A stretch of 6,843 nucleotides of DNA from Propionibacteriaceae bacterium (GTDB lineage: Bacteria; Actinomycetota; Actinomycetes; Propionibacteriales; Propionibacteriaceae). The stretch is from assembly GCA_031265725.1 (NCBI GenBank), contig JAISCH010000277.1, positions 1 through 6,843 of the forward strand, in the 5' to 3' direction. The notes under the pieces are model-generated. The model was not told where the DNA came from. It made no database searches and saw only the letters and a program-made list of their open reading frames with translations. Below, one piece after another: positions 1 through 5,912 of this stretch. Positions within the stretch are counted from its first letter, which is position 1, and each line of letters starts with the position of its first letter. A program made the translations under genes and the position numbers.

Positions 1-1696
1 AGGAGCCGCCGTCGGGGGCCTGCCTGTCCCACAGCACGGCGTCGGCCACCTGCCGGCTGCGCTGGACGAGGTCGCGGTAGTGGCTGGCGTCGTCGGCGCG
101 GCCCAACTGTTCCGCCGCACTGGCCAACGCCTCGGCCGCCCAGATGTGCAGGAAGCTGACCAGCGCGCTCTCGCCGCCGCCGAGATTGAGGCAATCGTTC
201 CAGTCGGCCCGCAATCCCTGGGCGATGCCGTGCTCCCCGATATGCTCGGCGGTGAAGTCCACCGCCCGCCGCAGATGCTGGTAGACCGAGGCCTCGCCGC
301 CATCGGCGAACGGCACGACAGCTTCGAGGAAGTCGAGGTCCCCGGTCTCGGTCACATAGTTCAGCACGGCCGGTACCAGCCAGAGATGGTCGTCGGAGCA
401 GGCGTCGGCGATGCCGTGGAGTTGGTCCGCCGCCTGGCCGGGGATGACTGTGGGCAGCTTGACGCCGACCGGAATGTCGGCGCGCGGCCCGTCGAAGAGC
501 AGCGGGTCGAACAGATGCAGGCCATACCCGGCACTCGTCTGCCCGTGCAGCAATTCCAATAGCCGCTGCCTGGTCTTCGCCGGGTTGGAGTGCGCCACCG
601 CCATCGAGTCTTGGGCGGTGTCCCGATAGCCGAGGCCGGTACGCCCACCCACCTCGACAAAGGAGGCGAACCGCGACCAGACCACGCAGGTCTCGGCCTG
701 GAAGAGCGTCCAGGTGTTGATCAACTCGTCGAGCGTGCCGTTCGGAGTGTTGACGACCAGCTTGGCCCGCTTTTCGGCCCAATACTCGCCCAGGTCGGCA
801 AAGGCCCGGTCAGCCGCTGCTGGATCGGAGTATTTCGCCCGCATGGCGGCCCCAACTTCGTGGTCGCCGTAGCCGAGCAAGTAGAGCAGCTTCCGGCTCT
901 CACCGGGTGCCAGGGTAATCCGGTGCTGCAAGGCCCCGCAGTGGTTGCCGGTAGTGCCCTGGGAATCGGAGCAGCTTCCGCGCTCCACCGCCAAGGGACG
1001 GCTCTCGTCCCGCCAAGGCCCGATGAAAGCGTCCCGGCGGGTGTCGAAACCCTCCGGTGTGGTCGTGGAGGTGAAGTAGTGGTAGGTCCACGGCTCGTAG
1101 TGGAAATCGTAAGTGACCACCTGGTCGCGGAAACTCGCGCCGGACGCGTACAGCGACATCTGGAAATTCTGGTTGTCGATGGCGACGGTGTGGAAGGAGA
1201 ACTCCAGATAGCCGAAGATGTCCAAAGTACGCTCGGCGCTGGAGTCGTTGCCGATCTCGACCTGCCATAGCTCCACATCGTCGGCGACCGGGATGAACAC
1301 CCGTTGGCTGGCTTTGATGCCCCGGTATTCCGACTCGAAGACGGAATAGGAGAGGCCGTGCCGGGTGCGATAGCTGGCCTGGTCGTCAGCGCGGGAGGAC
1401 TCTGCGTCTGCGGCCAAAAGCTTGCCCACCGGCTGCCAGGAGGCCGACCAGAAGTCGCCGCTGTCGGCGTCGCGGAAGTAGACATAGTGCCCAGGCCGGT
1501 CCTGCGGAACGGCGTTGGGGCGGAAACGGGTGACCCGCCCCCGTTCGGAGGAACGGTAGAAGGAATAGCCACCGGCGTTCTGATTGATCACCGTGCAGAG
1601 GTCGCTCACCCCGAGATAGTTGACCCAGGAAGCGGGCAGGTCCGGACGTTCGATGACGTACTCTCTCGCGTCGGTGTCGAAGTGGCCGTACCTCAT
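1..1696 (-). CDS. chbP: GH94 N,N'-diacetylchitobiose phosphorylase, C-terminus cut off by the window edge
   Basis: Inferred role: cytoplasmic reversible phosphorolysis of (GlcNAc)2 to GlcNAc-1-phosphate plus GlcNAc. The frame is open from ATG 1696 to the left edge, 565 codons without a stop; known GH94 chitobiose phosphorylases have about 800 residues, so roughly 235 are missing here. The start MRYGHFDTDAREYVI matches the usual N-terminus of the family, and a GGAG sits 5 nt upstream. Visible regions are an N-terminal beta-sandwich (about 1-275), a helical linker (to about 310) and the start of the (alpha/alpha)6 barrel. The stretch around residues 333-398 (ETCVVWSRFASFVEVGG, GLGYRDTAQD, YGLHLFDP) matches, from memory, Vibrio chitobiose phosphorylase far better than Cellulomonas cellobiose phosphorylase. 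Arg352, Arg358 and Asp359 fit the sugar-binding positions. Asp498 in ADWNDCLNL is the expected general acid. The gene is probably translationally coupled to the fusion gene upstream. A related GH94 specificity remains possible, because the subsite residues of the C-terminal part are not visible. Confidence 0.88.
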   Translation of the reverse strand, partial: MRYGHFDTDAREYVIERPDLPASWVNYLGVSDLCTVINQNAGGYSFYRSSERGRVTRFRPNAVPQDRPGHYVYFRDADSGDFWSASWQPVGKLLAADAESSRADDQASYRTRHGLSYSVFESEYRGIKASQRVFIPVADDVELWQVEIGNDSSAERTLDIFGYLEFSFHTVAIDNQNFQMSLYASGASFRDQVVTYDFHYEPWTYHYFTSTTTPEGFDTRRDAFIGPWRDESRPLAVERGSCSDSQGTTGNHCGALQHRITLAPGESRKLLYLLGYGDHEVGAAMRAKYSDPAAADRAFADLGEYWAEKRAKLVVNTPNGTLDELINTWTLFQAETCVVWSRFASFVEVGGRTGLGYRDTAQDSMAVAHSNPAKTRQRLLELLHGQTSAGYGLHLFDPLLFDGPRADIPVGVKLPTVIPGQAADQLHGIADACSDDHLWLVPAVLNYVTETGDLDFLEAVVPFADGGEASVYQHLRRAVDFTAEHIGEHGIAQGLRADWNDCLNLGGGESALVSFLHIWAAEALASAAEQLGRADDASHYRDLVQRSRQVADAVLWDRQAPDGGS

Positions 1697-1755
1697 CGCG
1701 GCTCCGAGAGCAGAATCGGGATGACCGGATGCCCGGCCGCAGAAGGCGCGCTCAT
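1693..1755 (-). CDS. Possible 20-codon bridging ORF between the fusion gene and the phosphorylase gene
   Basis: An ATG at 1755 overlaps the TGA stop of the fusion gene as ATGA. It opens a frame of 20 codons (starting MSAPSAAGHP, ending LLSEPR) whose own TGA overlaps the ATG of the phosphorylase gene, again as ATGA. A GGTGG lies 4 nt before this ATG. No family is recognised, and the peptide itself may be meaningless. The likely role, if any, is to carry terminating ribosomes across the 55-nt gap so that the fusion and the phosphorylase are made in a fixed ratio. Chance is a serious alternative, since ATGA pairs are common in dense GC-rich operons. Confidence 0.25.
   Translation of the reverse strand: MSAPSAAGHPVIPILLSEPR
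1702..1705 (-). promoter_or_regulatory. Ribosome binding site of the GH94 gene
   Basis: GGAG followed by the spacer CCGCG, 5 nt before ATG 1696. It supports the start that gives MRYGHFD and lies inside the 20-codon bridging frame, so ribosomes finishing that frame would cover it. Confidence 0.55.
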
Positions 1756-3914
1756 GCGGCCACCGCCCGATTGGCCCAACTGAGCAGTTCCTCGGCGCGT
1801 TCGGCAGTGGGCGCTTCCACGAAGATCCGGAGCACCGGCTCAGTGCCGGAGAAGCGGAGCAGCACCCAGGAGTCGCCCGGCAGATGAATCTTGATGCCGT
1901 CCATGCTGTCGATCCGCAGCACCGGCTCCCCGGCGACCTCGCTCAGTTTGGCCGGATCGAGACGACGGGGCACCTCGACGCGCATCTGCGGAGTCGCCGG
2001 CACTGAGGTCTCCAGCGAGTAGAGCCGCCCCACCCGGTTCCAGATGAGTTGGCGCAACTCGGTGATCGACTTCTTGGTCCGGGCCAGCATCTCCACCACC
2101 AACGCGCAGGCGAACACCCCGTCTTTGCCGAGGATGTGCCCGCGAATCGTCAGGCCGCCGGAGGACTCCCCGCCCAGCACGCAGTCATGCTCCAGCATCG
2201 CGGCGGTGACGAATTTGAATCCCACCGGGGTCTCGTAGGCCTGCTCCCCGAATGACTCGGCCAGCCGGTCCAGCAGCGAGGTGGTCGCCAGGTTGCGCAC
2301 CACTCCGCCGCGCTCGCCGCGCTCCTCGTGCATATACCAGTAGATCAGCAGCAACAGGTCATTGGTCGAGATGTACTCCCCGTGCTCGTCCACGATGGCG
2401 ATCCGGTCGGCGTCCCCATCGGTGGCCATGCCCAGGCTGTAGCGCCCGCTGGCTTTGATCGTCTCGATCAGCATGCTCAACGCCTCCGGGTCCGGAGCCG
2501 GGGAACGTCCGCCGAACAGCGGGTTGTGCCGCTCATGGATGAACTGCACCCGGGCGCGGGCGTCGGACAGAATCATGCCGAGGGTGAGCTGGGACGTGCC
2601 GTACATCGGGTCCACTATCACCCGCAACCCGGCGGCGCGGATCGCCTCCACGTCCACGATCTGCTCGATGGCGTCCACATAGTCATTGGTGATGTCGCGG
2701 ATGGAGATCATGCCGCTGGCCACCGCCGTGTCGTACTCCAAGGCGATGACATCGCTGCTGCTCAGCGAATTCGCCTCAGCCGAGTACCGGTCAGTCTCCT
2801 CGTCCAAGGGCAGCGAGCCGTCGGCGCGGAACACCTTCAGGCCGTTCCACTGTGGCGGGTTGTGCGAGGCGGTGAAGACCAACGAATACGCCGCAGAAAG
2901 GAAAGGCGCGGCGAAAGTCACCAGCGGAGTCGGAACGTCGTCGGGCAGGATCATCACCGGGATGTTGTTCCCCGCGAACACCTCGGCGGCACAGCGCACG
3001 CTCTCCGCCGAGAGGAAGCGCCGGTCTCCCCCGATGACCACGCCTTTTTGCTCCACACCGGCCCGCGTCGCGGCATTGGCTATCGCTTGGCAGAGCCGCC
3101 GGACATTGTGCAGGGTGAACCCCTCACCGATGCGGGCCCGCCAGCCACCAGTGCCGAAGGCGATCTCGCCAGTCTCGACTTCGCGGTGCGGGGCGAAGAG
3201 CCGTTTCAGCACGATATCCGAGGCGGCCCGCAACTCGGCGGCGGTGTTGATGCCCTGCACCTCGTCAGTGTCGGTGGTCACATAGGAACTGGTCGGCACA
3301 CCCTGGTTGATCAGTCTTTTGGCCAGCTCGGTGAGCCGGTGCTCGCCAGTCTGCGCCATCAAATCCAGTTGCCCGACGAGCAATTCGTTGGCTACCACGT
3401 ACGCCCCGACGTTGATCTCTTTGAGCGCGGTCGTGCCGTCGTCCAGGTCGGTGGACTCCACGATTCCAGCCAGCGCACCGGCGTCATCGCGGACGATCCG
3501 TCCATAATGGCCGGGCTGCTCCAGCCTCGCCGAGAGCAGCGAGAACCGGGCCTGTTTGAGCCGGTGCCGGTTGAGCAGCCCTTTCAACGAGTCGGCGCGC
3601 AGCAACGGGGTGTCGCCATAGGCGATCAACACATCCCCGGCGAAACCCTCCAGTTCAAAACGAGCGCAGCGGACGGCATCGCCGGTCCCGGCTTGCACGC
3701 TCTGCGGCACGTAGGTCCACCCCGGCCCGACCGTGTGCCGCACGCTGTCGTCGTGCTCATCGACAACGATCACCACGTCCGCAGGCGACACCACTGTGGT
3801 CACGTTCGCCAGCACCAGTTCGATCACGGTGGCATTGCCCAAGGGCTTGAGCAACAATTCACGGGTCGCCTGATCGTGCCCGGCCGCCAGGACGACAGCT
3901 TTCGTGGGCCTCAT
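1752..3914 (-). CDS. Bifunctional GlmU-type sugar-1-phosphate nucleotidyltransferase / phosphohexomutase fusion
   Basis: The protein has 720 residues from the ATG at 3914, chosen because GAGAGG lies 5 nt upstream and VVLAAG then begins a few residues in; an in-frame ATG at 3929 would add five residues but has no good ribosome site. Residues about 4-235 form a GlmU-like nucleotidyltransferase: LAAG (9-12), Lys23, GTG (76-78), YGD (Asp101), GHYGRI, IVES (Glu153), EIN (Asn168) and GIN (Asn223). The usual GxGTRM loop is not intact. Residues about 250-718 form a full alpha-D-phosphohexomutase: FGTGGWRA (about 253-260), TASHNP with the phosphoserine Ser350, the metal loop DGDADR (499-504), the sugar loop GGESSGG (581-587) and the phosphate loop RFSGTEP (687-693). 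There is no GlmU left-handed beta-helix acetyltransferase domain. Inferred role: handling GlcNAc-1-phosphate released by the neighbouring phosphorylase, to GlcNAc-6-phosphate (mutase) and possibly UDP-GlcNAc (transferase). Domain identities are firm; substrate and direction are inference. Glucose or mannose phosphates are alternatives. Confidence 0.9.
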   Translation of the reverse strand: MRPTKAVVLAAGHDQATRELLLKPLGNATVIELVLANVTTVVSPADVVIVVDEHDDSVRHTVGPGWTYVPQSVQAGTGDAVRCARFELEGFAGDVLIAYGDTPLLRADSLKGLLNRHRLKQARFSLLSARLEQPGHYGRIVRDDAGALAGIVESTDLDDGTTALKEINVGAYVVANELLVGQLDLMAQTGEHRLTELAKRLINQGVPTSSYVTTDTDEVQGINTAAELRAASDIVLKRLFAPHREVETGEIAFGTGGWRARIGEGFTLHNVRRLCQAIANAATRAGVEQKGVVIGGDRRFLSAESVRCAAEVFAGNNIPVMILPDDVPTPLVTFAAPFLSAAYSLVFTASHNPPQWNGLKVFRADGSLPLDEETDRYSAEANSLSSSDVIALEYDTAVASGMISIRDITNDYVDAIEQIVDVEAIRAAGLRVIVDPMYGTSQLTLGMILSDARARVQFIHERHNPLFGGRSPAPDPEALSMLIETIKASGRYSLGMATDGDADRIAIVDEHGEYISTNDLLLLIYWYMHEERGERGGVVRNLATTSLLDRLAESFGEQAYETPVGFKFVTAAMLEHDCVLGGESSGGLTIRGHILGKDGVFACALVVEMLARTKKSITELRQLIWNRVGRLYSLETSVPATPQMRVEVPRRLDPAKLSEVAGEPVLRIDSMDGIKIHLPGDSWVLLRFSGTEPVLRIFVEAPTAERAEELLSWANRAVAA

Positions 3915-3918
3915 AGTT

Positions 3919-3926
3919 TCCTCTCT
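3919..3926 (-). promoter_or_regulatory. Ribosome binding site deciding the start of the fusion gene
   Basis: AGAGAGGA ends 4 nt before ATG 3914. It overlaps the alternative in-frame ATG at 3929, whose own upstream sequence is A/T-mixed without a purine run. The internal start at 3914 is therefore preferred. Confidence 0.6.
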
Positions 3927-3979
3927 CATATCATCGTTTCTGTCACCCGGAGCCGACCATTAGCCGCGCCCAGACAGGT

Positions 3980-3991
3980 GCTAGTACTAGC
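3980..3991 (-). repeat. Perfect 12-bp palindrome over the stop codon of the second permease gene
   Basis: GCTAGTACTAGC equals its own reverse complement and contains two CTAG tetramers. The TAG stop of the permease (3989-3987) lies inside it. The flanking bases do not continue the symmetry. The palindrome begins the 72-nt gap before the fusion gene; apart from the fusion's ribosome site nothing else is recognised in that gap. It could be a protein-binding site, or only a coincidence. Confidence 0.5.
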
Positions 3992-4865
3992 CTTTCACAG
4001 CTCCAGCCACCAAACCGGAAGTCATCCTGCCTTGCACCAGCAGGAAGAAGATGATGACCGGGACTGCCACCAAGGTCGAAGCGGCCATGACCTGCCCCCA
4101 ATCGGTCTCCCTGGTGGCGCTGGCCTGGATGAAGGTGCGCAACCAGAGCGGCAGGGTCTGCATGGACTCTTTCTGCATGATCACCAAGGCGACGGTGAAT
4201 TCGTTCCAAGCCTGCAAGAAAGCATAGACGCCAGAGGCGACCAGCCCTGGGGCGAGCAGCGGGAAGGTGATCCGGAAGAAGGCCTTGGCCCTGGAACAGC
4301 CGTCCACCATAGCCGCCTCCTCCAGGTCGGCCGGAACCCCGGCGACGAATCCGCGCAGCATCCACACGGTGAACGGGATGACGGCGGCGATGTAGAGCAG
4401 CGACAGTCCAAGGACGCTGTTCAAGCCGATGGCGTTGCCGGTCGCCGTCCCCACACTCGACATCATCTTGTACTGGGCGATGAAGAGGCCCTCCGCTGGG
4501 AGCATTTGGATGAAGAGCACCGCCAGCACGAAGCTGGTCCGTCCCTTGAAGTGGTAGCGGCTGATCGCCAACGCGGCGCAGAAGGCGAAGAGCAGGCAGC
4601 AAAAGACTGCGACCAGCGTCACCACCAGGCTGATGCCGAGCGCTTGAAAGAAGGTGCCCTTGGCGAACACTTGGGCGAAGTTGTCCAGACTGCCGCCGAA
4701 GGGCAAGAAGGTCGGAGTCGTTGAAGTGAGCACGGCGTTCGGCAGCAGCGCGGAGGACAACATCCAGTAGACCGGGAAGACCCAGACCAGCGCGACAGCC
4801 ATGGCGGCGATGGAGGCGACCACTCTCCCGGGGCGCAGCTTCTCTTTCACAATGTTGGCAGCCAT
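3987..4865 (-). CDS. MalG-type carbohydrate ABC transporter permease (DasC-like)
   Basis: An inner-membrane subunit of 292 residues, the usual length for MalG-class permeases. It forms the translocation pore with the MalF-type partner and docks on an ATPase. About six hydrophobic segments are visible, near residues 14-38, 74-100, 108-130, 148-175, 202-232 and 262-285. The cytoplasmic EAA loop that contacts the ATPase is LEEAAMVDGC...FRITFPLLAPG (about 181-207). The C-terminus GLVAGAVKG is typical of the class. The ATG at 4865 lies one base after the stop of the upstream permease gene, with AGGA 5 nt before it, so the two are surely co-translated. Assignment to (GlcNAc)2 import rests on the downstream phosphorylase and fusion genes. 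No ATP-binding subunit is in the window; actinobacterial transporters of this class commonly share an MsiK-type ATPase encoded elsewhere. Confidence 0.93.
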   Translation of the reverse strand: MAANIVKEKLRPGRVVASIAAMAVALVWVFPVYWMLSSALLPNAVLTSTTPTFLPFGGSLDNFAQVFAKGTFFQALGISLVVTLVAVFCCLLFAFCAALAISRYHFKGRTSFVLAVLFIQMLPAEGLFIAQYKMMSSVGTATGNAIGLNSVLGLSLLYIAAVIPFTVWMLRGFVAGVPADLEEAAMVDGCSRAKAFFRITFPLLAPGLVASGVYAFLQAWNEFTVALVIMQKESMQTLPLWLRTFIQASATRETDWGQVMAASTLVAVPVIIFFLLVQGRMTSGLVAGAVKG

Positions 4866-4866
4866 C

Positions 4867-5751
4867 TCAGTCCTGTCTCATCAGCGAACGGACGTATGGG
4901 GCCGACAACGCCATAGTCAGCAACAGCACGAATACCGACATCGCCGCAGCCATGCCGAAGTCCCCGGAATCCACTCCGGTGCTGTAGATGAAGGTACCGA
5001 GCAGATTGGTGGAGGTGTAGTCAGCACCGGCGTCCTGCAGCATTTTGATCTGGGTGAACACCCGCAAATCCCAAATCACCTGCAACAGCAGCACGATCAT
5101 CAGCACCGGCCGGATGATGGGCAGGATTATCGCGGTGAAACGCTGCCAGCCGCTTGCGCCGTCCACCTGGGCGGCCTCCAGGATTTCCGGGGCCACCTGG
5201 GTCAGTCCCGCGTAGACCGAGAAAGCGACGAAAGGCACCGACATCCAGACCACGATGACCGTCGCCACAAAGTAGAAGCTGAGCGGGTTCTCCAGCCAAT
5301 TGTGGCCGGTGAAGTCCAAGCCGAAGCTGCTGAGCAGCCAGTTGACGATCCCGTGGTGCCAGTTGAACAGCCACAGCCAAACCGTCATCGCGGCCACCAC
5401 CGGCATCGCCCAGGCCAGCAGCAGCGCGACCTGCAGGACCATCCGCGCGGCCTTGCCAGCGGCGTTCATCAGCAGGGCTAAGCCGACTCCGATGGCCACC
5501 GTCAACACCGCGTTGACCAGGCAGAAAGCGATGGATCGGGCGATCACTCCCCAAATCTGCGGGGTGGCGAACATCTGCACGTAGTTGTCTATGCCAACAA
5601 ACTCTGGCGGCTGCCCGAATTGCTGCGCCAGCCCGTACTTGGTCAGTGAGGTCCACAACTGCCAGCCCACCGGATAGGCCAGGGCGGCCAGCAGGATCAC
5701 GACTGCCGGAGTCAGCAGCAGATACGGAGACCACTGAATCTTCTTCGTCAT
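4867..5751 (-). CDS. MalF-type carbohydrate ABC transporter permease (DasB-like)
   Basis: An inner-membrane subunit of 294 residues, partner of the following MalG-type permease. It lacks the long extra periplasmic domain of E. coli MalF, as is usual outside enterobacteria. Hydrophobic segments lie near residues 10-31, 66-95, 103-130, 158-182, 210-228 and 266-285. The EAA loop is LEAAQVDGASGWQRFTAIILP (about 191-211). The segment around 227-270 (WDLRVFTQIKML, TSTNLLGTFIY, SGDFGMAAA) is characteristic of actinobacterial sugar permeases. The start MTKKIQWSPYLLL has the usual short basic N-terminus before the first helix; the ribosome site is weak (GAAGAAG, 5 nt upstream). The gene follows the binding-protein gene after a 161-nt gap containing a hairpin. 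The family is certain; the sugar is inferred from the neighbours. Confidence 0.93.
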   Translation of the reverse strand: MTKKIQWSPYLLLTPAVVILLAALAYPVGWQLWTSLTKYGLAQQFGQPPEFVGIDNYVQMFATPQIWGVIARSIAFCLVNAVLTVAIGVGLALLMNAAGKAARMVLQVALLLAWAMPVVAAMTVWLWLFNWHHGIVNWLLSSFGLDFTGHNWLENPLSFYFVATVIVVWMSVPFVAFSVYAGLTQVAPEILEAAQVDGASGWQRFTAIILPIIRPVLMIVLLLQVIWDLRVFTQIKMLQDAGADYTSTNLLGTFIYSTGVDSGDFGMAAAMSVFVLLLTMALSAPYVRSLMRQD

Positions 5752-5781
5752 TATCGCTTCTTCGCGGTATCGATGCTTGAG

Positions 5782-5797
5782 CAGAGTCTAGTCAACT
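5782..5797 (+). promoter_or_regulatory. Candidate DasR/NagR-type operator
   Basis: CAGAGTCTAGTCAACT matches 10 of 16 positions of the DasR element as I remember it (ACTGGTCTAGACCACT); 10 of the last 12 positions agree, including the GTCTAG centre. DasR is a GlcN-6-P/GlcNAc-6-P-sensing GntR regulator that controls chitobiose uptake genes in Streptomyces, so the context fits. The left half is poor and the dyad is weak. The site lies 31 nt upstream of the first permease gene. Confidence 0.25.
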
Positions 5798-5804
5798 GCT
5801 GAGC

Positions 5805-5875
5805 CGTGCCCGGCCGGGAGACCGGACACCCAGGTCAGCTTGTCGCATTCCTGGGTGTCCGAATCCCTCGGCACG
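5805..5875 (-). repeat. Large hairpin between the binding-protein and permease genes
   Basis: A perfect 12-bp inverted repeat, CGGACACCCAGG (5823-5834) and CCTGGGTGTCCG (5850-5861), flanks a 15-nt loop. Outside it, GGGA (5816-5819) can pair with TCCC (5864-5867), and CGTGCC (5805-5810) with GGCACG (5870-5875), giving a stem with internal loops about 71 nt across. No T-run follows on the minus strand, so a classical intrinsic terminator is unlikely. By analogy with the hairpins between malE and malF in E. coli, it could stabilise the upstream message or weaken read-through, so that the binding protein outnumbers the permeases. The stem is seen; the role is inferred. The rest of the 161-nt gap holds only the candidate operator. 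Confidence 0.75.
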
Positions 5876-5912
5876 CACCACTCTCAACTGGTCAACTCGA
5901 CACCGGCATCCG

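Noticed and set aside
80..1270. Plus-strand frames of 160 and 226 codons opposite the phosphorylase gene.
   Set aside because: Antisense shadows without recognisable domains or ribosome sites; the opposite strand is fully explained.
721..1572. A 283-codon minus-strand frame inside the phosphorylase gene.
   Set aside because: Its product is low-complexity (Ser, Thr, Pro, Arg), whereas the other frame of the same strand encodes a clear GH94 protein through the whole region.
3915..3929. An in-frame ATG at 3929 as the start of the fusion protein.
   Set aside because: It lacks a good ribosome site and its first codons are themselves the purine-rich ribosome site of the ATG at 3914.
2328..4724. 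A 798-codon open frame on the plus strand.
   Set aside because: It runs antisense across the fusion and a permease gene whose motifs are certain. Its product is rich in His, Gln, Arg, Gly and Val with no recognisable domain, typical of the complement of GC-rich genes.
3943..5734. Alternative minus-strand frames of 219 and 237 codons, and plus-strand frames, over the permease genes.
   Set aside because: They overlap two permeases with complete EAA loops and membrane segments, and their products are Arg/Gly/Ala/Pro-rich without structure of their own.
5766..5795. TTGACT and GATACC spaced by 18 nt before the first permease gene, as a promoter.
   Set aside because: The -35-like hexamer is good, but the -10-like hexamer matches only three positions and the spacing is long; too weak to call.
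5805..5875. The hairpin as a classical intrinsic terminator.
   Set aside because: No T-run follows on the minus strand, and the downstream permeases need read-through transcription.
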